Assembly: GCA_029531795.1 (NCBI GenBank)
Contig: JAPEIS010000014.1
Coordinates: forward strand, 992,001 to 1,056,000
Length of the DNA stretch: 64,000 bases
Reading direction: 5' to 3'
Source of the DNA: Sclerotinia nivalis
Taxonomy: Eukaryota; Ascomycota; Leotiomycetes; Helotiales; Sclerotiniaceae
The position numbers and the translations under genes were made by a program. Every line of letters starts with the position of its first letter. Position 1 is the stretch's first letter. The notes beneath the pieces were generated by a model. That model made no database searches, was not told the DNA's origin, and was given only the letters and a program-made list of their open reading frames with translations. Positions 37,325 to 48,751 of the stretch are shown here, one piece after another.

Positions 37325-37901
37325 GAGCGTGGAATGCTATCCGGGCCACTGGATGAGATGGGAATCCTACGGCAATCGCGACAACGAAGCGTCAGACCCA
37401 GGTCTCAACCTATTGAGCGCAGCCGCTTATTTTGATTACATACCTTTGGTAAGGTGACTAGTTCGGGAAAGACACTGTCTAATTGCAGAAAACCTTTTAT
37501 TTCAGCCACCTACGCGGCTCGCTGCGTGGGCTGGAAATGCCGATATGTTGAAGTTATTTCAGGAGCACTTGCCTGAATTCGGAAAACTCCACCTCGTTAC
37601 AATCTCGATAACACTAACTGGCGAGGTAAGACCGGGCCTGGTTGTATAGGGGGAGCTGCCCTACGTGGAGATATGAATATGCTTCGACTGGCTCTAAATC
37701 AATATCCTCCTTCAACTTTCTACCTCGAATACCTATCGACATGCCATTCAGCAAGAATATACCACCATGATAGCGTTATCGCTAGAGCTCAACCGGAATG
37801 ATTGTGCAATAGATCGAATGCATTTCATAAGAAAGGCGATGGATGAAGGCTTGGAGTCTATGGCTCAACTTCTGGAGCAGAAGTGTCCTGTACCGTGTTA
37901 A
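37325..37901 (+). pseudogene. Ankyrin-repeat-like gene relic
   Basis: Pieces of an ankyrin-type protein are legible in more than one frame. LLSAAAYFDYIPL is followed by a good intron (GTAAGG at about 37450 to TTTCAG near 37505) and then TRLAAWAGNADMLKLFQEH. After that the frame shifts near an AAAA run at 37590 and continues as GGAALRGDMNMLRLALNQY. A further shift leads to KAMDEGLESMAQLLEQ, ending at a TAA near 37900. Helical A-A-x-x-G-x-x-x-M-x-x-L spacing identifies ankyrin-like repeats. At least one shift cannot be bridged by a splice I can see. No start codon is clear. It looks like a recently broken gene. Confidence 0.55.
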
Positions 37902-38982
37902 TGTAGTTATTTATGAGAGCTACATATCAGTGCGTAAGGAATAATGATTCAATTTCTGATTCAAGAAATGGTTAGTTCGACAATTCGCCTGATCGTGCAC
38001 TTTACTCCATCCAAATGCCTACAAGCGTTGTTTATGCGAGCACTAGCATCCCGTAGTCTGTTTTCTTTCTTTCTTCTTTTTTGAAAATACCAACCGTCGT
38101 TTCCAAATTATTCACCATCTTGTACGGCACAGCCTTAGACCCAATCCATCATTCAATCAATCCGTAAATAATGATCTAAAAACCCCAACGCAAGTATTGA
38201 CTATAGATGCTCAATTTCAACATAATAGTGGTTCAAGTCATTCAGACTCTTATGTTTTGGCATCAACCTAAAAGCTTGTTGTATGTCTCAATATAACTTA
38301 CCATTAGTTATCGAGAATGAATTTATAGAAGTGATCCGTTGAAACACTGCGACGTAAGGCAAAGAGAAGGCCAATATTAAAGTAGAGCGCGACTAAGTTA
38401 TCTCACGTGCGATGAACAATCTTTGTTCCGAAACAACTCTTCAAGCATAGTTTCCCAAATCTCTTGTTGCACTAGCTAGAGATTATCTGTCTCACACTGT
38501 ACGATTCATTCCAACCAACGAGTTTCCACCATGACAAGAATACTTACTCTTTGGAGATAATTGTACGAGAAAACGAATGGTGAACTTGTTCATTTTGTTC
38601 TGTGGAACGAAGACAGGCAAAGAAACAGCCACCAGGAATAGGCACTCATTGGTAGCAATACTTTTCTGTAAACATTAATCGATTGATCCCAAATCCAGAA
38701 AATCCTTCTCTCTATAGGAATTGTCCATGGTATATACAACGCAAACCCCGCAAATCCATTTCCTGATATCCATCGCTCGTATCTCAAAATCGGAGATGGG
38801 ACAGTAATCGAAGTCGAGTTCAGGAACCGGAACCGGTAACGCCAGGAATGTAACGATGTGGTCAAACAATTGAATGATCCACCAGTCGGAGAATAATGAA
38901 TGCGGCTATAGCAATAACGATAATGGTACGATGACCAAACGCGGGTTGAATGTATGGGGTTGTGTGATGATACTAATCGTAT
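37902..38982. other. Intergenic
   Basis: 1.1 kb between the ankyrin-like relic and the coiled-coil gene. No supportable gene. Confidence 0.4.
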
Positions 38983-39674
38983 TCATTCGGTACCTGCCCG
39001 TGGAACATCCCCATCTTTTGTAACAATTACATAGTCAGCGCTGGTCCTTTCCCCATCATCGGATTCGTATTCACCTTCACTAGCACCTGGAGTGGGTGGT
39101 AAAGCTCCTGGAATATGTGATGCTAGAGCTGTTGTGTATGATTGGTCTTGTCTTGGGGCTGCTGGCCTGGATGCGTGATTCACCATGCTGGTTTCAGCAC
39201 CCCGCGATGGGATATTGTTCACAAACTTCGGTTCTAATGGGCTTATAGGATCCATTGTAGAGCGTTGTTGTTGGGAGTTTGATTTCCCTGGTGGAGAGCT
39301 TCTCGGGGTTACTGCTGCTTGTTTGGCTCTTAATCTTTCCTCGGTCGCTTTAAGTCTGGCTTCTAGCTCTTCGAGTTCGGAGGTTTTTGTAGATATCTCA
39401 TTCTTCCTAATAGACAAAAATGCATTTTTAGTATTGCTGAAGTGGTAAATTTGAGTGGTATGTGAGAATTATGAGGGGGCTTACTTCTCTGTGACTATAG
39501 CGTCGAGACCATCAGTGTTGTCAAGCTTGAACAAGTCATCCAATGCGAGAGCGAATGATCGTGCCATTTGACTAAATGTCCATCAGTATTATAACACAGC
39601 TTTCAAAACTATCAAACCTACGACTGTGGCCTGCCATTTGGCACAAATTGACTATCGAGTTCGGCGTCGGACAT
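38983..39674 (-). CDS. Small coiled-coil protein, function unknown
   Basis: Protein of 187 residues in three exons: 39674-39622, 39571-39485 and 39406-38983. All junctions are GT-AG and in phase. The N-terminus (SDAELDSQFVPNGRPQSQMA, then RSFALALDDLFKLDN) looks ordered. Residues about 47-75 form a short coiled coil (KKNEISTKTSELEELEARL onward). The C-terminal half is disordered and ends in an acidic segment with DDGERTSADYVIVTKDGD. I do not recognise the family. The exon phases and composition support a real gene. Confidence 0.72.
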
Positions 39675-41354
39675 GATTGTAAGGTTGAAGCGTCTGAAGG
39701 AAGCTATTTGAATATAGGGCTGTAGCTTAAAGTTCACCCGATAATGAGATCTTCAGGTACGATATTGGGGTTGGGTATGGAATGTTCTGAATATAGAAAA
39801 TTGAAAAATCCTGCTGTTAAAAATTGTATGATTTTGCGAAAAAGAAGTAGAGAACCTCGAGATTCGAAGATTCCGGGCTTCTTCTTGTATTTGTTACTGA
39901 ATCGTAATAAGTTCGATGCGGATCCTCTGTTTTCAGAGATTGGAGATTGGCAGCTTGAAAGAGAAATAATAGGGGGCTTTTAGACTAGTGTCATGTGAAA
40001 TTAATGGGGAAGCTCTTGGTTCGTTCTTTCCGGTAGCTGGGGGATACAAATGACGAGGGAGTGGGTATATACGATCCAAATTCAGGAACAATCTCACAAG
40101 GTTTGGTTCATGATATTTTAAAAAAAAGAAAACGTCCAAACAGTTGAGTTGTCTCGAATGAGTTGGTGAGGGAACTAGCCAGGTGGAATGCATAGATGTC
40201 TGTTCAACTAACAGGTTATAGATTTATGAAAATAGAATTATCAGACCAGCTTTATGCTGGTAAATTGTCATATTGACAATTAGCAAATAGCTAGAAAGCA
40301 TGCAAGTAGTCCGCATGAAGATCATCATTAAGCAAAATCCAAGTTGGTATGAGTAAGTTTCTATGGGGGCAATGGTATAACTAACTATCTGGGATTTTTT
40401 CATCGGTTCGTGATTCGTGAAGCAAATTCGTAAAGCATAATCTACTACAATACTTTAAGGTAGGTCTTCGAAAGAAGAATGGACTTGACGAATAGGGTGT
40501 ATAGGGGATAAATTGAAAGTGTATTTGAATGAAATGACAGGATACTTCTTTAATGCCATAGAACACGTTAATTTCAAAGATCTCGTCAAGGGTGCCTGGG
40601 TGTTAGTTAGATGGCCCCTTTAAATGCTAATAAGAAGCGGTTCTCTTCTCGAGAAGACAACAAGTGGTTATCTTTCGAGAAATAGCACAGGTATCGGTTC
40701 TTTAAGATTTATAGTGCATTCCTATTGCATTCATTGCTATAAGTACCGGTAGATTTCTTTGCTGATCGATCGATCTACAGCACTGTTTTTAGGGTACTTG
40801 TCAATCCTCGAAAATGCTATACTTAGCATCTACCATATCAATACAGTGTGGCTGGCGTGGCTGGGACAGGCTGGTAAGCTGACACTATCAAGTCACTAAC
40901 TCCCAAAACCCCAAAGAACTGGGAATTCTTCAAATGCAGCCGACCGAGATAGTTTGGAATTCCGAGTCCCTTTGAAGTCTTTTTGATAGATGCACGTGAC
41001 CATCAATAAATTTTGGCTAGAAACTGGAACATGCGAATGTGAATGTGAATAACATCATACTTTTTGATCATAAATCAATCAATTTCTCCTCATCAACCAC
41101 GACCCAAAATTATATCAATCGCGATCAATCATAAGTTTAGATTATAATTTGATAATATAGTAAGTTTTCGCATTGATGCTATCGCTTCAACTGCCTAATT
41201 AATTGATTGAAAAGATTGTCTTGATCTCTGGACTTTTCATCGATTTATCGCGAATTTGATCCACCTTACCCTCATCCTCTTCGTCGTGGCTCCTCTACAC
41301 CCTCCCCAAAGTCGTGGAAATCCCCTCGAAAGCTGGCGAGGAGGATACCGTGGC
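39675..41354. other. Intergenic, divergent promoters
   Basis: 1.7 kb between two divergently transcribed genes. Short open frames at 39744-39983 and 39933-40193 lack any domain. Nothing else seen. Confidence 0.45.
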
Positions 41355-44246
41355 ATGAATACTTCTTCAGCCTATACACCTCTCGAATGTTTATTGTTAT
41401 TCCAGTCTTTAGTCGCATATGGCACTGATCCAAACTCATTCGTTCAAATTTCCCAACTCTTGACAAATAATTCCTTGGTTAAGGATGGGGAAACCTACGA
41501 TGCCGGTAGACTGAGTGCAGAATTACTGGGAGATCTATATTTACGACTTCTGCGAGAGGAATTAAAAAATGATGCGGAGCAAGATGTGCAGGAAGAAAAT
41601 GGACCAGCACCGTCAAAAAAACGAAAACTCTCAAGCCCACCTTTACCAACAATAAAGGATGCCCAACCCTACCGAGAAAGATTGCCAATTTTGGTAGAGA
41701 GGTTATATGCGCGGTATAGAGATTATATGGTACGGGCGATCAGGGAAGATGAGGAAAACTACCGGGCTGTTCAACGAGATATTGCCGCGATTGAGAGAGG
41801 AGATTGGGATGAGAGAATATTGAGGGGAGAACGGGCTGTGATTGAACAAAATGGGCATAGACAAGCCGAGGATGCTGGCACGAAACCGAATGGTATCACT
41901 AGCAGTGTTCTTACCACAGAGGAAGGTAAATCACAGGAATCCAAACCTCTGGATAGCAGACTACAGGAGCCACGGCCGACAGAACCAAAGCGTCTGGAGC
42001 CCCAACTTCCACAAATCAAATCTTTTGAGATAGCTATTCCTCCGCCGTTACCTCAAGTTGTAAGAGAGCAATCAAGAACAAAAGCATCTCCATCTCCAGG
42101 TCCTTCGCCAAGAACTGAAGGTCGACCAGAAGGTTTGGCTATCAGTGATGTTTTAAACTCTCAAAATTCCACTCCCATTCCCCCCCAAAAGCATATTACG
42201 GAACAGCAGCCTCGAAATGGCACGCAACATGGGGCGCCACCAATGGCCCATCAAAGATCTGGCAGTCACGGTCCTCATGGTCCATCTCCTTTACAAACTC
42301 AGGCTCATTCGCCTCAACTTGGTCCTCCTCCTTTGCAATGGGAGCCACCATTTCACCCTGGCCCGAATCCTCCACAGTTCCATAACTCCCAGCCTGGATC
42401 GCCACATCCATCTCCGCACTCCCAATTTTATCCTCCACAATTTCCTCCACACACATATCCTCCTCATTCATACCCTCCTCCTAACCACCGGAATTCTCTA
42501 CCAAGTCCACATTTACCTCCTCCCCATCATTCTGTACCATCTTCTCCATTGAACCCTCAATATCAACAAGGGGTTCTTTTGCCACCGCCTCATACGATGG
42601 GCAGATCCCCAAGCACGTCTGGCACGCAGCTAGATGCGTTAGCAGACATTGCTGGACAGCAATATCGTGCAGCTTCCGGTTCTCCTATGCTTCAGCAAGG
42701 GCCGTTACCTCCGGTATCTGTGCCTCAAGGATCTATGCCACATGTCCCGCCTCATATTCCATATACGCATTCCTTCCCACCTCCACCTCCACAAAGACCT
42801 CTGTCTTCGACTGGCCATCCACCTCCTCAATGGAATGCTCCCTTCCAACCGCCATACCCGGTACCAAACTACCAATTCAATGGACCGCCCCCTAATAACC
42901 GACCACCTTTTCCGCGGCCAGAACTTGTTGCTCCCGAGAACAGGCAATATAATTCACCATACAACGCAAATCAAAGTCCACGGCCTTCTCTACCTACGAA
43001 TACTCCAATGCAACACAGGCCACAATTACCGCGACCCCATACTCCGTTATCTCAAGCACCTCAATCATTCATGACTGGAAGTGGCACTAAATGGACTCCA
43101 AGACCATCTGGGGCTACTCCACGACTACCTAGAGAGCCTTCCCGTCCTCAGATCGAGCCTCTTAGTCCTGTGTTAAAACCTAAAGTGCTACCTCAATCCG
43201 TGGAGAAGTCGTCACGTAAGAGATCACATTCAAAGCAGGATTCTGCAAAGACAGGCAAGCCACATACACCAAGCACACTACGCAAGCGAGCCGGCAGCAT
43301 AACCTCAACTCCTACTACTGGACCATTTAGAAGAAGTCAATCGGTACAGTCACATGCTGACGAACTCTCTTTGGACACTGAAAACTCTGGTCTTCATTTT
43401 AAACAAGAAGTCGCGACACCTCGCGGCGTTGGTGATGTAGCCGATATTGCGGCTGATGAAAGTACAAGTCGGCAATCTAAAGTACCACAATCACCTCGGC
43501 AAGCAATGAAGCGAAAGCGTATCGATAGTCCTGAACTTAGGGAGCCACGAGGGCCACCTCTTTTTGTTCTATGGACTCGCGCTTTTCCAAAGATTAGTGT
43601 CTCTGCCCTAGAATCGATTAGTGGTCATCGGAATGCGAGCACATTTGCAAATCCGGTCAAGGAACGCGATGCTCCAGGTTATAAAGATCTTATTCTTCGT
43701 CCACAAGATCTCAAGTCTATTCGAACGGCCATTACAGCTGGGCATAAAGCTGCAGCGGCTGTGGCAGCTGCTCAAGCTGCACCCGATGATCAAGGTCAAT
43801 CAAGCGCATGGCTTCCTATCTCTGAAGATTTAATTCCTCCAAAAGGCATAATAAATTATGCTCAATTTGAAAAAGAATTGATGCGAATGTTTGCCAATGC
43901 TATTATGTTTAATCCAGATCCAGATCGTGGATTTGGGAAATCATTTGAAAACAAGAGGAAAGAGTCTGAGAGGGGAGCAGTGTATGAAATTGATGAGAAC
44001 TCATTGGTGAAGGATACAAGAGCCATGTTCATGGATGTCGAGAAAGATATTGGGGCATTAAGAAGTGCAGAGAGGAGAAGCGAAGAAGCTGCAGAAAGAG
44101 AAGCTCTTGGTGGTCCTTGGGGTGTTAGACATACAATTAGTCATGTTGGACCTGATGATGATGATGAAGTAGATGAATTAGCTGGGGATGGAGATGCTGG
44201 CGTAGGCAACGGAGCTGGCTCACTAAAAAGAAGAAGAAAGGTGTAA
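41355..44246 (+). CDS. Bromodomain protein, BRD8/Bdc1-like (NuA4 subunit candidate)
   Basis: Protein of 963 residues in one exon. The first in-frame ATG is at 41355; the open frame extends upstream without an ATG. The N-terminal ~85 residues (YTPLECLLLFQSLVAYG, then FVQISQLL and a coiled region to about 175) resemble the conserved N-terminal part of BRD8. Residues about 270-680 are Pro/His/Gln/Ser-rich and disordered. Residues about 730-880 form a bromodomain: FVLWTRAFPKI at its start, then NPVKERDAPGYKDLI, LRPQDLKSIR and ELMRMFANAIMFNPD, the last being the acetyl-lysine Asn loop. In metazoans BRD8 and in fission yeast Bdc1 belong to the NuA4 acetyltransferase complex, so a chromatin role is likely. 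The complex assignment is inference. A basic KRRRKV sits at the C-terminus. Confidence 0.85.
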   Translation: MNTSSAYTPLECLLLFQSLVAYGTDPNSFVQISQLLTNNSLVKDGETYDAGRLSAELLGDLYLRLLREELKNDAEQDVQEENGPAPSKKRKLSSPPLPTIKDAQPYRERLPILVERLYARYRDYMVRAIREDEENYRAVQRDIAAIERGDWDERILRGERAVIEQNGHRQAEDAGTKPNGITSSVLTTEEGKSQESKPLDSRLQEPRPTEPKRLEPQLPQIKSFEIAIPPPLPQVVREQSRTKASPSPGPSPRTEGRPEGLAISDVLNSQNSTPIPPQKHITEQQPRNGTQHGAPPMAHQRSGSHGPHGPSPLQTQAHSPQLGPPPLQWEPPFHPGPNPPQFHNSQPGSPHPSPHSQFYPPQFPPHTYPPHSYPPPNHRNSLPSPHLPPPHHSVPSSPLNPQYQQGVLLPPPHTMGRSPSTSGTQLDALADIAGQQYRAASGSPMLQQGPLPPVSVPQGSMPHVPPHIPYTHSFPPPPPQRPLSSTGHPPPQWNAPFQPPYPVPNYQFNGPPPNNRPPFPRPELVAPENRQYNSPYNANQSPRPSLPTNTPMQHRPQLPRPHTPLSQAPQSFMTGSGTKWTPRPSGATPRLPREPSRPQIEPLSPVLKPKVLPQSVEKSSRKRSHSKQDSAKTGKPHTPSTLRKRAGSITSTPTTGPFRRSQSVQSHADELSLDTENSGLHFKQEVATPRGVGDVADIAADESTSRQSKVPQSPRQAMKRKRIDSPELREPRGPPLFVLWTRAFPKISVSALESISGHRNASTFANPVKERDAPGYKDLILRPQDLKSIRTAITAGHKAAAAVAAAQAAPDDQGQSSAWLPISEDLIPPKGIINYAQFEKELMRMFANAIMFNPDPDRGFGKSFENKRKESERGAVYEIDENSLVKDTRAMFMDVEKDIGALRSAERRSEEAAEREALGGPWGVRHTISHVGPDDDDEVDELAGDGDAGVGNGAGSLKRRRKV

Positions 44247-45346
44247 GGTTGTCGCATCGCTTGTAGCGTTTATTCTACAAGGGATATGTAAATATTATTG
44301 TGCCACGAGATATACGTTAATGAAAATGAGAAACATACTCATCAGACTTGTCAGTCTTTTCAAACTACTTTCATGGAATTTGGAGTTTAGTGAGTCTTAT
44401 TTGTTGTTTTAGAACGGTTGAGGGCGCTATCTAAACAGTTGGCTCCGGCGCTTGGGGTGGGCATGCAAAGGGCGAGGGATACGATAATAGCTCTCATGAT
44501 GAGAGTGCGGCAAGAACATTCAGAGGACCAAGACGTTTGGTGGAAGAGATGATTGACAAGAGCGGAATTTGATTCGATTTAGAGTACTGCTAGTGCAGCG
44601 AGGACGGAAACATTGGCGCGGAGTGTGACGAGATACAAGGACAAGATTTCTGCGATTGTGCTGCGCATTTGCCCGTGAGTTATCGTATGGTAGAGCATTT
44701 TGATATCTTGATATCTTGAGACATTGGCGTGGACGAAAGGCTTGTTCGAAGTGGAATGCTAACCAGGATAATAGGACATCCCCAATCAGAAGCCAGTATG
44801 AGGTGAAGTAAAGTATTAATAACGCTCTCGCTAGAGCAAAATTAACGAGTCTGTTTGCAAGTCATGCGGTGATGTTAGTGGGTGATGATTCAGGAAACAT
44901 CTATTATCGAGGATAGGATCCAAGATCAGAGTAATGTACTTAACAAGGGATAGGGATCGATCTGCCATCAAGAAATGATGGGGAATCAAGCTGCTGATAC
45001 CATTATTGCCCCTGAGTTTCCAGTATTCTATGTAAGTTGAAGCTCTTTTGATAACATTACCAAGAAATTATTTTTACGAAGGATCGGTCACTCTTGTTGT
45101 TCTGTAAGTACGGTAATTATCATACGACGGATATTTCAATTCAACATTCATTCAACCTTTATTATACAAAACACGCCTGTATAGCTCAAACTTGTTTCTA
45201 TAAATCAAGCTAGCTGCTGGAAATACAGTCGGTAATTTAGTCGACACTTATGCATATCAGCCCGTTGCACCATTTACCTTTGCCTCAATAAAACCGAATG
45301 TCACTTCATATCCTTCGCGTTCTTCACGCTCTTCCGTCTTCGAGCT
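44247..45346. other. Intergenic
   Basis: 1.1 kb between the bromodomain gene and the Ulp1-like relic. No supportable gene. Confidence 0.4.
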
Positions 45347-46481
45347 TTATCCTTGCCAGAGCGTGCGGAGTCCTCGAAGGGCCAGTTGATGGCGAGGGCT
45401 TGTCACCAGCGGCGATGTTCCATCCTGAAGGTTAGGCAATGATTTCGTGGCGCGTACATTATCCCTAGTCGCAGGTACATTAGGTTCTCGTTTCTCCTCC
45501 ACCCGTTCTTTCCATATTTTGGAAGCGCGTTCTCGTTGCGAGGACATTTCACCTATCAAAGCATCGAGATATCTGGCACGTAACACTTCGAGGTCCCAGT
45601 CCCGTTCCAATACTCGTCTCCCTCCGAATTCCTCTCATTTGACTTCCAAGTTCCTTGGCATTAATAATCCACAACTCAGTTAATTTTTTGGCCGTTGACA
45701 AAGAATATTAACAAACTTCCATTTTGCGGCTAGACCGAGGGACTTCTCGGAAGCGAGCAGGAGCGGGTTAATCACTATCCTGGTTGAATCGATACTCAAG
45801 TATGAATCCATTATCCCAATTGTCCTAGAAATCTTATTCATAATCACCAAAGTCCAATGAGACTGATGATGTAATGGTAGTAGCAAATAGTGGAAAGCTT
45901 TTTGGAGGGGGGGCAGCGTTTGCTCCCGGAATCGTTTTTGTTTGTCTCATTGCTATGAGCACCCAGGAATCCAAAAAGTACTGCAAATTGCAAATGAAGA
46001 CTAAGTCAGGCCCATGCCATGTGCTAGCCACACAGTTTATGGCCTCCTCGGAGAAATATCCTTGCCTGTTGCTCAATTCCCCTTGACATAACAAATCGTC
46101 AATAGTAGATATGCCATTTTGTTCTCTGATAGTATTGCGCCAAGAAAAATTAGTAGTGTTGAGGTCAAACTCTTTCACAATAACTTGATATATACCATTT
46201 GAATCCTCAAGTGGATATACCCGTACTTTGGCAACAGAAATAATTTGAGATTCGTCATTATTACTGGGATTCTTGACAGTTTGTGAAGACCGAGTGGACG
46301 GTTTATTGACGGTGGAAATAATATCAGGTTCTGTGGCAATAATCAGATTCATGATATCTTCTTGGAAGTGGCCAAGCTTTTCAGAAGCTGCAAGATATCG
46401 ATCTCTGGCGGGTCGTCGATTAGCTACCTGAGGATACAGTGGAGCACCCTTGATTAATGGCTGCGAATGTGCCAGAAGCAT
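45347..46481 (-). pseudogene. Ulp1-like (C48) cysteine protease relic
   Basis: Remains of a SUMO/Ulp1-type protease. From 46481 an open frame gives a variable N-terminus and then GYFSEEAINCVASTW, which matches the L-x-D/E-E-A-I-N entry of the family, and PDLVFICNLQYF. The frame then shifts near a run of seven C at about 45906-45912. In the new frame the catalytic His (SHWTLVIM) and Asp (IMDSYLS) are legible. A TAA at 45682-45680 interrupts the segment just before LSCGLLMPRNLE, which carries the expected catalytic Cys in the same frame. A TGA at 45637-45635 follows, and then a further open segment with RVLERDWDLEVLRARYLDAL to the stop at 45347. One frameshift plus two stops with all triad residues kept suggest a young pseudogene. 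Whether it was a host gene or transposon cargo is open. Confidence 0.7.
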
Positions 46482-47132
46482 TGCTGGAGTTTTGAAATAT
46501 TTTGCTCAACATTTCTCCGAAGGACAACGAGAAGAAGGTCGCCTTACTTGTGTTCTGTTCATGCTTGACATATTCTGTTGCATTGAGGGCCAACTAAAAC
46601 CTATCATCTTTCTTTGATGACTGGTATAGTTTATGTGTCGAGGGCACGTAAAATTCCAACATCCTGAGAAACAAACATTCCTTGCCTATTCCAAACCAGG
46701 TGCCGTGCGACACCTCTCAGATATTGATCTTTTAGTAGAAGACAATACATTGAAGTTCTTTAATGCCCGAAGTTCTTTCAACAGAATCAACCTCGACTGC
46801 CCAGATCGCTCGCACCGATATGGTGAAGATTGACTTAGCTTGGGTATCGTCAACAGCCACAATAGGCGATTTGGAATCCTCATGGAGAACATGGATGCCA
46901 AGCATCGAAGAGTGAAGGACTTTTCAACATCAAATGTCCAAAATGCACGCAACTTCGGTGCTTCCCTCGACAACCATTACGGAGATTGCTATCAAAACTA
47001 TGGTTTAATCTCATCCGGTGAGGAATTAACATCTTCTTCTCTCATCGATTATTGAACCTTACATTACTCATTCCTCTCTTATTCTTACCTAGTTTCCCGT
47101 CCTCCCTTAACCTCATCCGTTTACTCTCAAAA
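46482..47132. other. Intergenic between two relics
   Basis: About 650 bases. Open frames exist on both strands (46633-46833 plus, 46686-46973 minus) with no recognisable domain. Could be further decayed coding DNA. Confidence 0.35.
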
Positions 47133-47441
47133 CTAGAGCCATCCTCCCACCGTCAGAAACGTTTGAACATCCATCGCCACTCCCACTAAACTACAGTACT
47201 CACACCCACCCCTCGTAAAAACCACCCCTCCATTCAGTAACAGCAAACCAGACTCCTTCCCAATGGAACCCTGCAATTCTCATTCCTCTCCAAACTACCG
47301 AAGCAAAACAACTTCAACCCTGTCTCAAGCTCATCTTCACCCAGCCCAAATTTCTCATTCAAGATCATATTACCTTCCAAGTCAAACAATAAAATATCTC
47401 CATATAGCCGGTGGAATACGCTGATTTGTTTTCCATTTTAT
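47133..47441 (-). pseudogene. Anonymous coding relic
   Basis: On the minus strand a frame entering at an AAATCAG acceptor-like site reads as a plausible protein: GDILLFDLEGNMILNEKFGL, then a LERNENCRVPLG segment. One base later the frame shifts, and the neighbouring frame continues with KESGLLLLNGGVVFTRGG, then a VGVAMDVQTFLTVGGWL segment and a TAG at 47133. Sense-like composition in two abutting frames indicates a frameshifted gene end. I do not recognise the family. Confidence 0.4.
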
Positions 47442-48106
47442 TACATTAGACACTAGTGTGTAATACAATGGTAAAAAAAGAATGAGAGCAAAAGCTTTCG
47501 TAATTTTACATAGAAATCTAGATTTAAAATTTTGGCGAGAATTAAGGGTTAGAAGGATGGATTGGGATATCCTACGACGCGGTTCATTAGGCCCGCGGGG
47601 AGTTATGGTTGTGGTATAGCTCTATGATGGAGAAAGGGATACTAGATCGTATTGGTTTTGGGCTTATATGGGTGATACACGATTTGTTTTTTCGGTACCG
47701 GGGAATGAGGATCAATTGCCTTCATGTTTGTTGGGACGTATGTGATGGTTGATTGGCGTGGAAATTGAATTGTAGCAAACTCACGACGATGTTCACTTGA
47801 GCGGGACGGCACCGTGTATAATCACCAAGTATTGCAATCTCATAGAAACATCAGGTCTTATGATTCGAACATATTTGAAATAGTAATAAATTTTAAAAAA
47901 CACTGAAAACCGTACACCTAACAACCAAGCCTTGCCTGCTGGCCAACAATTTTACGAACTGAAAAACACCTTTCAATGAATGGGGTAATGACCTGAGGCC
48001 TTTCCAGGCATGATTACAATATATCATGATGCTCCTGGCCATCTAGAAGATGATCCATGAAAAGTATACACTTAATAATTGGATTGCACCAAAAGAAATG
48101 GTAGAC
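47442..48106. other. Intergenic
   Basis: About 660 bases of AT-rich DNA with the 3' flank of the MGCWSS gene. Nothing seen. Confidence 0.4.
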
Positions 48107-48751
48107 TTAACTTTCCTCCGGTGATTCATGAAGTACAGAGAGCATGGAGCTCATGGAGCTAACATCACTACTGTAGTATGATCTAGTACCAAGATTAGCA
48201 CCGCCTTGAACACAATATCATCTCCAAATCTTGATAGAACCCACCTGTCATCATCCCTTCGATATGTCCTACTGTTCGGACTAGTCTCATAATCTCTATC
48301 TCTGTCTCCCCCCCTATATCGTCCTTCATACCCATGATCGTTCTCGATATCCCTCATTTCCCTTTCCATATACTCATTTTCAACCTCTAACTCACTTATA
48401 TCTCTTGCCAAATCTTGTTCCATCATTATCTCCTCAGCCTCCCGATATCGTGAATAGTCTTCTTCGGTCATTTCTCTCATTTGTGGTTTCTCATCTGCTG
48501 AAAGGTATTTCCGTTCCTCGGATTCTGAATGTCTGCTTCTGCTATGGAAAAGTTCTTTTTCCCTGTGAAATTTGTCCCGCTCGTCAGATCGTCCGCGGTG
48601 ATTGCTATATTCATCTAGAGAACGAATTAGTGTGCAATTTATCTGGAGAGACAGATCATATCGCCCGTTACATACCAGACTCCCCAGAAACAATAGAACC
48701 AATTTTCTTTCCTTCATACTCTTCCTCTATTTTACTTGACCAACAACCCAT
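48107..48751 (-). CDS. Small charged protein with MGCWSS N-terminus (lipidation candidate)
   Basis: Protein of 173 residues in three exons: 48751-48676, 48614-48245 and 48182-48107. The first intron has a GTATGT donor and CTCTAG acceptor. The second has GTGGGT, a GCTAATC branch and ACTAG. Reading without the second splice would add a hydrophobic tail, so the spliced end (SYYSSDVSSMSSMLSVLHES) is preferred. The N-terminus MGCWSSK fits N-myristoylation (Gly2, Ser6) with Cys3 for palmitoylation. The rest is highly charged: many Arg/Glu/Asp residues, an EEDYSRYREAEEIMMEQDLA helix and an acidic coiled coil. Function unknown. It shares the MG-C-S N-terminus with the gene at 25538 but no obvious further similarity. 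Confidence 0.65.

Noticed and set aside
46633..46973. Frames on both strands between two relics
   Set aside because: They overlap on opposite strands and neither shows a recognisable motif; they may be decayed DNA but I cannot assign them.
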